Below, one piece after another: positions 1 through 8,754 of a stretch of DNA of 52,288 nucleotides (positions within the stretch are counted from its first letter, which is position 1; each line of letters begins with the position of its first letter). The stretch covers positions 1 through 52,288 of the forward strand of contig JAEUMP010000019.1 in the NCBI GenBank assembly GCA_016791445.1. The letters run 5' to 3'. The position numbers were made by a program, and so were the translations under genes. The stretch is from Hyphomonadaceae bacterium (lineage in GTDB: Bacteria > Pseudomonadota > Alphaproteobacteria > Caulobacterales > Aquidulcibacteraceae). The notes under the pieces are model-generated. The model ran no database searches. It worked only from the letters and a program-made list of their open reading frames with translations, and was not told the DNA's origin.

Positions 1-97
1 TCCGGGGCCGGAACGGAGGCTCGCCTCACTCGATCACACCACTTCCGCGCCGACAGAACAGGGTACCGACTGCCCTCCCTGCGGAAGTGATGTCCTA

Positions 98-126
98 GGT
101 ATAGGAACAAAACCAGAACATGTCAA
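98..126 (-). promoter_or_regulatory. Leftward sigma70-type promoter with LexA box in its spacer
   Basis: Read on the minus strand, TTGACA (126-121) is followed after exactly 17 bases by TATACC (103-98), close to the sigma-70 consensus. The spacer is almost filled by an SOS box. The promoter points out of the left edge. No open start codon is seen between it and position 1 (each GTG there meets a stop within a few codons), so its gene begins outside the window. A damage-inducible gene such as uvrA, ssb, lexA, recA or imuA would fit; which one cannot be told. Confidence 0.7.
105..119 (-). promoter_or_regulatory. LexA (SOS) operator, alphaproteobacterial type
   Basis: The plus strand reads GAAC-N7-GAAC, that is GTTC-N7-GTTC on the minus strand. 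This direct-repeat motif is the LexA site known from alphaproteobacteria. It lies between the -35 and -10 elements of the leftward promoter, where bound repressor would block RNA polymerase. Confidence 0.7.
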
Positions 127-290
127 CCCCTCTCCCGCGCCTGAGCGGGAGAGGGAAAGACCGAACGCAGTGAGGTCAGGGCGAGGGCCCGGTCTCTCAC
201 GAGGAGTTTCGTTCTGCGCCGCCGCGCCCTCACCCTGCCCCGGCCTTCGCCGGGGCTGTCCCTCTCCCGCTGAGGCGCGGGAGAGGGTTG
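124..290. repeat. Long imperfect inverted repeat, dispersed-repeat type
   Basis: Arms of about 33 bases (124-157 and 258-290) are near-perfect reverse complements built around CTCTCCCGC and GCGGGAGAG. The interior holds further complementary blocks (GGGCGAGGGC with GCCCTCACCCTGCCC) and a short CCCCGGCCTTCGCCGGGG hairpin. The whole unit can fold into one long cruciform. It is non-coding, sits between the leftward SOS promoter and cheY, and resembles the palindromic elements at 6050 and 52148 in style but not in exact sequence. The 291-382 stretch that follows is the cheY leader, with no clear promoter. Confidence 0.7.
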
Positions 291-382
291 AAAAACCTTC
301 ACTGGAATTAACCAAGTCGCAAACCCGACAGCGCCATCGTCATCGCCTGCGAGCGCGCGATTCGTGCGCCAGTGAGGATTCG

Positions 383-763
383 ATGAAGACCTGCCTCGTC
401 GTCGACGACAGCCGCGTCATCCGCAAGGTCGCGCGACGCATCCTTGAGGATCTCGGTTTCAGCGTCGAGGAAGCCGGCGACGGCATGGAGGCCATGGCCG
501 CGTGCCGCAAACTGATGCCCGAAGCCATCCTGCTCGACTGGAACATGCCGGTGATGAGCGGCATCGACTTCCTGCGCCAACTCCGCCGCGAGCGCGGCGG
601 CGATGCGCCGATCGTGGTGTTCTGCACCACGGAAAACGATGTCGAGCACATCTCCGAAGCCATCAAGGCCGGCGCCAACGAGTACATCATGAAGCCGTTC
701 GACGGCGACATCCTGCATTCGAAGTTCATCGAGGCCGGCATTCTCACCCACGAGGCCGCATGA
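383..763 (+). CDS. cheY: CheY-like single-domain response regulator
   Basis: This 126-residue protein is a stand-alone receiver domain. The acidic pair Asp8-Asp9, the phosphoacceptor Asp52 (LLDWNMP), the Thr82/83 switch position (CTTEN) and Lys104 (IMKPF) are all present. There is no output domain, so it should act by protein-protein contact, as CheY does at the flagellar motor or in a phosphorelay. The ATG at 383 is chosen because the receiver fold begins there (MKTCLVVDDS); the reading frame is open further upstream but that part is repeat-derived. Its stop overlaps the next gene, cheR, by four bases (ATGA), so the two are probably co-translated. Whether it serves motility or another chemosensory system is not shown here. 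Confidence 0.9.
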   Translation: MKTCLVVDDSRVIRKVARRILEDLGFSVEEAGDGMEAMAACRKLMPEAILLDWNMPVMSGIDFLRQLRRERGGDAPIVVFCTTENDVEHISEAIKAGANEYIMKPFDGDILHSKFIEAGILTHEAA

Positions 764-1596
764 GCATGCTCCCGGACGCGGACTTCGTGTTCATCGCGCG
801 CGAGGTGAAGGCGCGCTCGGGCCTCGTGATCGACGCCGAGCAGGCCTATCTCATCGAAACACGCCTCTCGCCGATCGCGCGGCGCGAGGGCCTCGGCAGC
901 GTCGCCGAACTGGCAAGCGCCGCGCGCCTGCGTCGCGACGAGCGGCTGATCTGGCAGATCACCGATGCGCTGCTGACGAGCGAGACGACCTTCTTCCGCG
1001 ACCGTTCGCCCTTCCACACGCTGCGCGACCGCGTCCTTCCCGACCTGATGCGCGCACGCGCCGGCGAGAAGATCCGCATCTGGTGCGCGGGCGCCTCCAC
1101 CGGGCAGGAGCCCTTCTCCATCGCCATGATGATCGACGAGATGCGCGCCGAAGGGCGCGGCGGCGACGTCGAGATCGTGGGCACCGACATTTCCGAGCGC
1201 GTTCTGGAAAAGGCGCGCGCGGGTCTCTATTCGCAATTCGAGGTGCAGCGCGGCCTGCCCATCGCGCTCCTGCTGCGACACTTCGAGAAAGCAGGCGAAC
1301 TCTGGCGGATCGCCGACCGCATCCGCGCGATGATTCGCTTCCAGCGCTTCAACCTGCTCGATGATCCAAAACCTCTCGGTTCCTTCGACATCGTGCTCTG
1401 CCGGAATGTGCTGCACTATTTCGATCCCGCGACCAAACAGGTGACGCTGGAGAAGATCGCCGCGCAGATGCGCGACGATGGCGTGCTGCTGCTCGGCGCC
1501 GGCGAAACCACCGGCAATGTCACCGACGCCTTCAACCCGAGCCCCCTCGGCGCCGGCTTCTTCACCCGCAACATCGCCGCCCGCGCAGCGGCCTGA
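760..1596 (+). CDS. cheR: CheR-type chemoreceptor glutamate methyltransferase
   Basis: The protein has 278 residues. Its N-terminal helical part (about 1-75) matches CheR_N and the rest is an S-adenosylmethionine methyltransferase fold, with the motif RIWCAGASTGQEPFS and a later FDIVLCRNVLHYF segment typical of CheR. It transfers methyl groups to glutamates of chemoreceptors and so sets adaptation. The start at 760 overlaps the cheY stop as ATGA; an ATG two codons later (766) is the alternative. No cheA, cheW or cheB is in the window, so this two-gene unit is either a split part of a chemotaxis locus or an accessory sensory system. Confidence 0.92.
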   Translation: MSMLPDADFVFIAREVKARSGLVIDAEQAYLIETRLSPIARREGLGSVAELASAARLRRDERLIWQITDALLTSETTFFRDRSPFHTLRDRVLPDLMRARAGEKIRIWCAGASTGQEPFSIAMMIDEMRAEGRGGDVEIVGTDISERVLEKARAGLYSQFEVQRGLPIALLLRHFEKAGELWRIADRIRAMIRFQRFNLLDDPKPLGSFDIVLCRNVLHYFDPATKQVTLEKIAAQMRDDGVLLLGAGETTGNVTDAFNPSPLGAGFFTRNIAARAAA

Positions 1597-1673
1597 CGCG
1601 CCATCGCGCGAAACGGGTTTGATTCCGGGGCCGGATTCTCTAGGCAGGTCCGCCCTCTCTCCGGAATCCATTC

Positions 1674-2930
1674 ATGCTCAAGACCCTCAGCGCCCGCGTC
1701 CTGATCGCGCTCGTTCTCGGCCTGGCCGCCGGCGCCTGGCTGCGCGCGTCGGGAACGCCCGACATCGTCGCTGCGGCGAGCGTCGTGGAATCCCTCGGCG
1801 CGCTTTGGCTCAACGCACTGCGCATGACGGTTGTGCCGCTGATCTTCGCCATCCTCGTGACGGGCATCGCCTCGGTCGCGGATGCTGCATCGACGGGACG
1901 CCTCGCGGTGCGCGCGCTGACGTTCTTCACGATCTTCATCTTCGGCGCGGCGATCTATGCGACCTTTGCGGTGCAAGGGCTCATCGCACTGTGGCCCATC
2001 GACCGCGCAGCGGCGGCCGCATTCACGGCCGGCGTGAGCGCGCCGGACCTCGCCGCACTCAAGCCGCCCGGCCTCGGCGACTGGATCAAGGGGCTTGCGC
2101 CGTCCAACCCGATCAAGGCGGCGGCGGAGGACGCCATCCTGCCGCTCGTAGTCTTCGCGGTGTTCTTCGGCTTCGCCGCGACACGGCTTGAAGCGGGCCT
2201 GCGCGAGCCGTTGGTCAACTTCTTCCGCGCCGTGGGCGAGACGATGATCGTCATCGTGCACTGGGTGCTGCTGGCGGGGCCGATCGGCGTGTTCGCGCTG
2301 TCGCTCGGCGTCGGCCTGCGCGCGGGCATCGGGGCGGCAGGCGTGCTGGCGCAGTATGTCGCGATCGTCTCGCTGGCGACGATCGGCATCATTATCGTGG
2401 GCTATCTGCTGGCCGTGCTGCTGGGCCGCGTGCCGTTGCCGAAATTCCTGCGCGCGATGGCGCCCGTGACGGCGGTGGCGTTTTCCACGCAATCCTCGCT
2501 CGCCTCCCTGCCCGCCATGCTGGAGGCGTCACGCGGCGCGCTCGGCATACCGGCGCGCGTCACCGATCTCGTGTTGCCTTTGGCAGTGGCGGTGTTTCGT
2601 TTCACAAGCCCTGTAGCGAACCTCGCGGTCGCCTATGTGATCCTGCACCTTTACGGCATCGAACCCACCACCGCGCAAATGATCACGGCGATCTTCGTCT
2701 CGTTTGCGGTGAGTGTGGCGGCGGTGGGATTGCCGGGGCAGGTGTCGTTCGTGGTGTCGATGGCGCCGATCTGCATGGCGCTCGGCGCGCCGCTGGAAAT
2801 TCTCGGCATCCTGATCGCGGTGGAAGTCGCGCCCGACATCTTCCGCACCATCGGCAACGTCACCGGCGACGTCATGGCGGCGGCGGTCGTACACAAGCGA
2901 TCGGAGAAGGACGCTTTACCTCCCGCGTAA
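1674..2930 (+). CDS. Dicarboxylate/amino acid:cation symporter (SDF/DAACS family)
   Basis: This 418-residue polytopic membrane protein carries the family signature in TM2-3 (ALRMTVVPLIFAILVTGIA). It also has a serine-rich re-entrant hairpin at about 268-280 (FSTQSSLASLP) and a following segment FRFTSPVANLAVAY that replaces the common NMDGTA motif. Members import glutamate, aspartate or C4-dicarboxylates with Na+ or H+. The departure from NMDGT means the substrate and coupling ion cannot be assigned. It is a single gene 77 bases after cheR, on the same strand, with no obvious functional partner. Confidence 0.88.
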   Translation: MLKTLSARVLIALVLGLAAGAWLRASGTPDIVAAASVVESLGALWLNALRMTVVPLIFAILVTGIASVADAASTGRLAVRALTFFTIFIFGAAIYATFAVQGLIALWPIDRAAAAAFTAGVSAPDLAALKPPGLGDWIKGLAPSNPIKAAAEDAILPLVVFAVFFGFAATRLEAGLREPLVNFFRAVGETMIVIVHWVLLAGPIGVFALSLGVGLRAGIGAAGVLAQYVAIVSLATIGIIIVGYLLAVLLGRVPLPKFLRAMAPVTAVAFSTQSSLASLPAMLEASRGALGIPARVTDLVLPLAVAVFRFTSPVANLAVAYVILHLYGIEPTTAQMITAIFVSFAVSVAAVGLPGQVSFVVSMAPICMALGAPLEILGILIAVEVAPDIFRTIGNVTGDVMAAAVVHKRSEKDALPPA

Positions 2931-2991
2931 TTGCCCCTGTTATGGCGCTGCACGATTGGGCCGACAGACGCCCAGCGCCGGAGGATCGCCC

Positions 2992-3375
2992 ATGACCAAT
3001 CTCGCCGACTCCATGCCCTTCTCGAAGCTGATGGGCGTGGAAGTCACGGAGTCGTCGAAGGAGCGCGTCGTCGGCACGCTCGTCGTGCGCGAGGATCTGT
3101 GCACCGCGGGCGGCATCCTGCACGGCGGCGCGATCATGGCCTTCGCCGATGCGCTCGGCGCCATCGGCGGCTTTCTCAATCTCGAACCGGGCGCGCGCAC
3201 CACGACGCTCGAGAGCAAGACGAATTTTCTGGGTTCGGCGCCCGTCGGCATGACCGTCACCGGCGAGACGACGCCCGTGCATGTGGGCAAGAAAACATCC
3301 GTCTGGTCGACGCGCATCACCAACGACAAGGGCAAGCCCATCGCGCTGGTGCTGCAGACTCAGATCACGGTGTGA
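2992..3375 (+). CDS. PaaI-family hot-dog thioesterase
   Basis: This 127-residue single hot-dog domain carries the HGGAIMAFADALG segment (HGG plus helix) of the PaaI/YbgC-like acyl-CoA thioesterases. Such enzymes hydrolyse aryl- or acyl-CoA thioesters in the cytoplasm. The start at 2992 is preceded by GGAGG at a proper distance; an upstream in-frame ATG at 2956 lacks a ribosome site. The gene ends in front of a strong hairpin shared with the convergent lipoprotein gene. The substrate is unknown. Confidence 0.88.
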   Translation: MTNLADSMPFSKLMGVEVTESSKERVVGTLVVREDLCTAGGILHGGAIMAFADALGAIGGFLNLEPGARTTTLESKTNFLGSAPVGMTVTGETTPVHVGKKTSVWSTRITNDKGKPIALVLQTQITV

Positions 3376-3377
3376 CC

Positions 3378-3418
3378 TCTTCATCCCTTCCCCCCTCGCG
3401 GGGGAGAAGGGATGAAGA
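3378..3418. terminator. Hairpin between convergent genes
   Basis: An 18-bp stem (TCTTCATCCCTTC... pairing with ...GAAGGGATGAAGA) closes a tiny GCG-type loop, exactly between the thioesterase stop and the stop of the leftward lipoprotein gene. There is no long T tract. It is placed to act as a bidirectional terminator or mRNA 3'-end stabiliser. Confidence 0.65.
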
Positions 3419-3423
3419 CAGGC

Positions 3424-4035
3424 CTACTTCTTCTCCGGCGCCGACACCGGCGCGGGCGTGACGCCGCCGATGGGCGGTGCGTCGTTCTGTTCGGCGGTCG
3501 CGGCGCCGACGAGCGGCGGGAGGCGCGCGGCGATCGGCTTCGGCGGACCGGCGAAGTGCTCGTTCACGATCAGCCAATTGCCATCGGCCTGCTTCTGCAC
3601 GACCTGCGTCACGCGGAAGACCTGCCAGGTGTCGCGGTTGTTGCGCTTGAAGTCGGCGGTGAACACGGCGGTGGTGACGATGGTGTCGGCGTCGAGCACC
3701 TGCACCTCGTTGGCGTTCGGGACCGTCTTGACCTGCAGCTTGGCATATTCGGTCACGTCCGCGAGCACGCCTTCGGGCGTCTTGATGACGTCGTTCGTGG
3801 ACGTGGAGAGCATCACGGCGTTGGGCGCATAGAGCGCGGCGATCTGCGCGGGATCGTTCGACGCATAGGCCGTGTCGAACTTCGCGAGAATGGCGGCGGC
3901 CTCTTCCGCGGTCGGCGGGACTGCGGGCGCGGGCGCTTCGGCGGCGGGCGCCTCAGCCTTTTGCGACAGACCGATCTGGTCGCACGCGCCCAGCGCGAAC
4001 ACGGCGGCGGCGGCGATCAACAGTTTCGCTTTCAT
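3424..4035 (-). CDS. Lipoprotein with NTF2/SnoaL-like domain
   Basis: This protein of about 203 residues starts MKAKLLIAAAAVFALGACDQ, a short lipoprotein signal with lipobox LGAC. An Ala/Pro/Glu-rich linker follows, then a domain of about 120 residues (AAAILAKFDTAYASNDPAQIAALYAPNAVML...) of the NTF2-like/DUF4440 type, with a conserved GNWLIVNEHF ending. The C-terminus is Pro-rich. The ATG at 4035 is chosen because GAGGAGGG lies just upstream; the ATG one codon earlier is too close to it. The protein should be anchored to a membrane facing the periplasm. NTF2-like folds bind small ligands or peptides, so no enzymatic role is claimed. Confidence 0.75.
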   Translation of the reverse strand: MKAKLLIAAAAVFALGACDQIGLSQKAEAPAAEAPAPAVPPTAEEAAAILAKFDTAYASNDPAQIAALYAPNAVMLSTSTNDVIKTPEGVLADVTEYAKLQVKTVPNANEVQVLDADTIVTTAVFTADFKRNNRDTWQVFRVTQVVQKQADGNWLIVNEHFAGPPKPIAARLPPLVGAATAEQNDAPPIGGVTPAPVSAPEKK

Positions 4036-4062
4036 CATTTCCCTCCTCGATACCTGCTGCAA

Positions 4063-5232
<1,170 letters not shown>

Positions 5233-5407
5233 GGGGTTCGCTCCGGTATGGTGAAAATCGCGGCGGCAGTAGTGCAACACGGCGCGTGCGAAGGGAAGCC
5301 GGGCCGGGCCATATCGCGCTGCAGCGGAGCGATCTTGCATTGCGGCGCCTGAAAGGCGACGCTGGCGTCAACAATCACCCGGCGATCGCGCCGCAAGGAA
5401 ACCGCCC

Positions 5408-6031
5408 GTGGCTGACGAGACCCAGAAGGACGACACCGCCGAGGCCCCGCAGGGTGCGCCGGGCGCGACCGTCATCATCAAGAAGTACGCGAACCGCCGA
5501 CTCTACAACACCTCGACGAGCGCCTATGTGACCCTCGATCACCTGAGCGAGATGGTCCGCGCCGGCATCGATTTCACCGTGCTGGACGCCAAGACCAACG
5601 AGGACATCACGCGCAGCGTGCTGACCCAGATCATCTTCGAGGAAGAGTCCAAGCAGGGCCAGAACCTCCTGCCTGTCCAGTTCCTGCGTCGCCTGATCCG
5701 CTTTTACGGCGACAGCATGCAGGGCTTCCTGCCGGCCTATCTGGAAATGAGCATGGAGCGTTTCGCCGCCGCCCAGGACCAGTGGCGCGGCCAGATCTCG
5801 AAGGCGTGGGTGGGCAAGAGCCCGATCGGCGCCTTCGAGGAACAGGCCAAGGCCAACATGGCGATGTTCGAGCAGGCCATGCGCCTGTGGGCGCCCTTCG
5901 CGGCCCAGACGCCGCCGCCCCCCGCGCCGCCCGCGGCCGATGAAGCCGACGCCGACATCGGCGATCTGAAGCGCCAGATGGAAATGATGCAGCGCCAGCT
6001 GGACCAGCTCTCCGGCAAGCGGAAGCCGTAG
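5408..6031 (+). CDS. phaR: Polyhydroxyalkanoate synthesis repressor PhaR
   Basis: The 207-residue protein has the PHB/PHA accumulation regulator DNA-binding domain near the N-terminus (IIKKYANRRLYNTSTSAYVTLDHL, about 23-47). The PHB_acc domain follows, and a Pro-rich stretch and a short C-terminal coiled coil (IGDLKRQMEMMQRQLDQL) end it. PhaR binds PHB granules and represses phasin and its own gene until polymer accumulates. The start is GTG with AAGGA seven bases upstream. It lies divergent to the thiolase gene, so the 5233-5407 spacer holds both promoters and probably a PhaR site, which I could not define. A hairpin at 6054-6075 follows the stop. Confidence 0.93.
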   Translation: MADETQKDDTAEAPQGAPGATVIIKKYANRRLYNTSTSAYVTLDHLSEMVRAGIDFTVLDAKTNEDITRSVLTQIIFEEESKQGQNLLPVQFLRRLIRFYGDSMQGFLPAYLEMSMERFAAAQDQWRGQISKAWVGKSPIGAFEEQAKANMAMFEQAMRLWAPFAAQTPPPPAPPAADEADADIGDLKRQMEMMQRQLDQLSGKRKP

Positions 6032-6049
6032 GGGCGCAGCAGTTACGTT

Positions 6050-6200
6050 GTTTCTTCCCCCGCTTGCGGGGGAAGTACCCGGCGAAGCCGGGGGATGGGG
6101 GCAAGCTCGGAACGTTCGTCCGGACGCCCCCTCCGTCACGCGGCTTCGCCGCGCGCCACCTCCCCCGTTCCGCTTCGCTGCACGGAGGAGGAGATCCACC
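6050..6200. repeat. Compound palindromic intergenic element after phaR
   Basis: Several nested hairpins follow each other: CTTCCCCCGCTTGCGGGGGAAG (6054-6075, written with its loop), ACCCGGCGAAGCCGGGG, and CGCGGCTTCGCCGCG. Outer blocks GGGGG and CGCCCCCTCCGTC pair over a longer distance. The first hairpin could end phaR transcripts. The style matches dispersed palindromic elements common in alphaproteobacterial intergenic DNA, and the outer CCCCCTC blocks recall the element at 52148. The remaining 6200-6270 bases show no feature. Confidence 0.6.
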
Positions 6201-6270
6201 GTCCCGTTCTGGACGGCCCGTTGCCTAACGGCGCGCAAACCATTGGCCCGGCGGTTGCATCGGCGGGGGC

Positions 6271-6474
6271 ATGGACCCGCGCGCGCTCCCCGCGACTGAA
6301 GGTAAACGCCGCTTCGGCCGGCGCGCCGGCGATGCGGCCCTGCGGCCGGCCCTCTACACCGCGCCGTTCGTGGCGCAGGTGGCGGGTCTGTCCATGCCGG
6401 CCGACGCGCGCCCCGCCGCCTATGCCGACGCCCCGCTGCCGCCCAAGGGCCTCGTGGCCGACCGGAAAGCCTGA
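6271..6474 (+). CDS. Small hypothetical protein (67 aa)
   Basis: This open frame begins MDPRALPATEGKRRF and ends four bases before the next small ORF. It is rich in Ala, Pro and Arg, with no signal peptide or membrane segment. I do not recognise it. Support is limited to good codon structure, its position just ahead of another small ORF and an acyl-CoA dehydrogenase gene, and the lack of any competing gene. A GGGGG stretch lies upstream of the ATG at a plausible distance. It may be spurious. Confidence 0.35.
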   Translation: MDPRALPATEGKRRFGRRAGDAALRPALYTAPFVAQVAGLSMPADARPAAYADAPLPPKGLVADRKA

Positions 6475-6477
6475 GCC

Positions 6478-6549
6478 ATGATCACCTGGTCCCTCGCCCG
6501 CATCCTCGACTTCGCGATCGCCTTCTCGATCGGGATGTTCCTCGGCTGA
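6478..6549 (+). CDS. Putative 23-residue membrane peptide
   Basis: A short frame reads MITWSLARILDFAIAFSIGM followed by FLG and a stop. It is a single hydrophobic helix without charged residues in its second half. It starts just after the stop of the 67-residue frame (GAGCC lies upstream) and ends 34 bases before the acyl-CoA dehydrogenase start. If expressed it would be a one-pass inner-membrane peptide. Evidence is only composition and position. Confidence 0.3.
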   Translation: MITWSLARILDFAIAFSIGMFLG

Positions 6550-6583
6550 GCGCTGATCTAGATGTCTCCCGACGGAGACACCC

Positions 6584-7750
6584 ATGCATTTCGAACTCGA
6601 CGAAGATCACCGCATGATCGCCGACCTCGCGGCGCGGTTCGTGCGCGATCACATGATCCCGCTCGAGGGCGCGGTTCTGGCGCGCGACGCCGCCGGCCAG
6701 GGCGCCGACCCGACGCCGGAAGAACGCAAGGGCCTCGACAAGGCGGCCAAGGAGATGGGCCTCTGGGGCCTCGATGCTCCCGAGGAAATGGGCGGCGCGG
6801 ACCTGCCTTGGGTGGCGCTCGTGGCGGTCAACGAACAGATGGGTCGCACCGTGGTGCCCTATCACCTCAAACCCGACAGCCCGAACCTGCGCATGCTCAT
6901 GGCGACGGTGAACGACGAGCAGCGCGAACAATATCTCGCGCCCTATGCGCGCGGCGAAACCATATCCGCCATCGCCATCTCCGAGCCCGGCGCGGGCGCC
7001 GATCCCGCCGGCATGAAGACGCGCGCCGAGCGCGACGGGAACGGGTGGGTCATCAACGGCCGCAAGATCTGGACGACGCGCGCGGCGGAAGCAGACTTCA
7101 CCATCGTCATGGCCGTCACCGACAAGGAAAAAGGCGCGCGCGGCGGGATGAGCGCGTTTCTCGTCGACAAGGGCACGCCCGGCTTCAACGTGCTGCGCCG
7201 CATTCCGATGCTCGGCGGCGAGTTCACCTACGAGGTGGCGCTGGAGGATTGCCGCGTTGACGCGGGAAAATTGCTCGGGACGGAGGGTCAGGGCTTCGCG
7301 CCCATGCAGGTGCGACTGAACACGCGGCGCTTGCAGATGGCGTGCTGGGGCATCGGCCTCGCGCAGCGCGCCATGGAAATGATGATCGAGTACGCGCCGC
7401 AGCGCGTGACGTTCGGCGTGCCGCTGTCGGAGCGCCAGACGGTGCAGAACTGGATCGCCGAAGCCGCCACGAAGACGCATGCCGCGCGCCTGATGGCCTA
7501 CGACGCCGCGTGGAAGATCGACCAGAAGCGCGATGCGCGCACGGAAGTGTCGATGGTGAAGGCGTTCGGCACCGAGCTTGCCTTCGAGACCGTGGACCGC
7601 GCCATGCAGCTCTACGGCGCCATGGGCATGACCAAGGAAATGCCGCTGCAGATGATGCAGGCGCACGCGCGCAACATGCGAATCTATGACGGCCCGACGG
7701 AAATCCACCACTGGGTCGTCGCGCGCAACATGCTGGGCACCAAGCGCTGA
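6584..7750 (+). CDS. Acyl-CoA dehydrogenase
   Basis: The 388-residue flavoprotein has the three-part acyl-CoA dehydrogenase layout: an N-terminal helical domain (MHFELDEDHRMIADLAARFV), a middle beta-domain with the AISEPGAGADPAGMKTRA signature, and a C-terminal helical domain with LYGAMGMTKEMPLQMM. It ends in YDGPTEIHHW, where Asp takes the place of the Glu found in the YEGT motif of medium-chain enzymes, as in ACAD10/11-like members. It oxidises an acyl-CoA to the trans-2-enoyl-CoA with electron transfer flavoprotein as acceptor. GGAG precedes the ATG. Chain-length specificity is not predictable. Confidence 0.9.
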   Translation: MHFELDEDHRMIADLAARFVRDHMIPLEGAVLARDAAGQGADPTPEERKGLDKAAKEMGLWGLDAPEEMGGADLPWVALVAVNEQMGRTVVPYHLKPDSPNLRMLMATVNDEQREQYLAPYARGETISAIAISEPGAGADPAGMKTRAERDGNGWVINGRKIWTTRAAEADFTIVMAVTDKEKGARGGMSAFLVDKGTPGFNVLRRIPMLGGEFTYEVALEDCRVDAGKLLGTEGQGFAPMQVRLNTRRLQMACWGIGLAQRAMEMMIEYAPQRVTFGVPLSERQTVQNWIAEAATKTHAARLMAYDAAWKIDQKRDARTEVSMVKAFGTELAFETVDRAMQLYGAMGMTKEMPLQMMQAHARNMRIYDGPTEIHHWVVARNMLGTKR

Positions 7751-7760
7751 GGCGTCCGCC

Positions 7761-8387
7761 TTACGGCGGCGACTGCGGCGCGGCGTTGCCGATGTCAGCG
7801 GCGACGGGCTGCGCCGGCGCGGGCTCCGGAGTCGGCGCCGCTGCTTCCGCGGGCGCAGGCTCCGGCGTTTCCTCCGCAGAGGTCTCCGCGACCGCATCAG
7901 CCGTGCGCGCCGGCATCGGCAGGTTCGCCATCCATTGCAGGCCGCCGCCAAAGTACGGATCGCTCTCGGTGCGCGCGCCGATGATCAGCTCGTCGAACTC
8001 CTTCCACACCGGCACGGCGTAGGACTGGAAGAGACGCACGGAGAGATCCTTGTCGCAGAGACTGCGATCCACGCACACCTGCAGCGCGTCGTAGAAATCC
8101 ACGAACACGTAGAGGTCGTTGTTGTTCAGTTCGCCGCCCTTCTGCATGTACTCGAAGATGCGCTGACGGCTCGCGAGCCGCTCGGAGCTGTTGAACATCT
8201 CGAAGAGCGCGAAGGTCTGGACGACCTTGCCGTCTTCCATCTTGTCGACTTCCTCGCCGTATTTCGCGAGGCCCATGAAGCCGCCGCCGAGGGCGCCGAA
8301 TATGCCGACCCAGGTGGCGATGATCGCCGACCAGCCCGCGAGGCCCGTGCGTTCCCGCTTCGGGCGATCTTCCGATTTCTCCGACAT
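7761..8387 (-). CDS. Hypothetical single-pass membrane protein
   Basis: The 208-residue protein has a short charged N-terminus (MSEKSEDRPKRERTG), one membrane helix at about 18-40 (WSAIIATWVGIFGALGGGF) and a helical domain (about 45-150: EEVDKMEDGKVVQTFALFEMF...). It ends in a long Ala/Pro/Glu-rich tail. The domain recalls uncharacterised DUF4760-like proteins, but I do not claim the family. The start at 8387 has GGGGAAG upstream; the longer frame to 8696 reads through low-complexity sequence. It is convergent with the acyl-CoA dehydrogenase gene, ten bases apart. Confidence 0.7.
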   Translation of the reverse strand: MSEKSEDRPKRERTGLAGWSAIIATWVGIFGALGGGFMGLAKYGEEVDKMEDGKVVQTFALFEMFNSSERLASRQRIFEYMQKGGELNNNDLYVFVDFYDALQVCVDRSLCDKDLSVRLFQSYAVPVWKEFDELIIGARTESDPYFGGGLQWMANLPMPARTADAVAETSAEETPEPAPAEAAAPTPEPAPAQPVAADIGNAAPQSPP

Positions 8388-8754
8388 GCCGCTTCCCCGC
8401 GTCGCTGGAGCCTTCCACCCATGACATCGGCGTAACACGCCGCAGAATGTGGAGTCTTGGCCCGTGACGCCGCGCACCGACAGGGCGCCGAGATCCCGTT
8501 TCGCCGCCGCATCCAAAACGACGCGCAGCCGCATCCCGACAGTGACCCCGCGCTGCCTCGCGGGGCCTCCAACCGTCCAACCACTGACGGCGGCGCTCGC
8601 GGAATGGGCGCCGCCGGCCTTTCCCTGTCTTCCGCACCGCCCGGCGGGCCCGCTCGCATTGCCGGGACGCAAGGTCGCAGCTAACGTCCGACCCAATCAA
8701 GCAACGTCAGGCCCCTCCCTTGTCGGGATCGGGGGGCCGGAACGGGGGTAAGGA
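8388..8754. other. Intergenic region without recognised gene
   Basis: These 367 bases separate the leftward membrane-protein gene from the rightward permease and must hold both promoters. A 75-residue frame (8457-8684, plus strand) is Arg/Pro/Gly rich with no ribosome site or recognisable similarity and is not accepted as a gene. No convincing -35/-10 pair, palindrome or RNA structure was found. Confidence 0.5.

Noticed and set aside
5233-5407. Defined PhaR operator in the thiolase-phaR spacer
   Set aside because: TGC-rich stretches such as TTGCATTGC (5335-5343) are present, but nothing clear enough to call a specific site.
7660-7750. Acyl-CoA dehydrogenase called inactive because the YEGT motif Glu is Asp
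   Set aside because: The DGP-x-E-x-H ending is normal for the ACAD10/11-like branch, so loss of function cannot be inferred.
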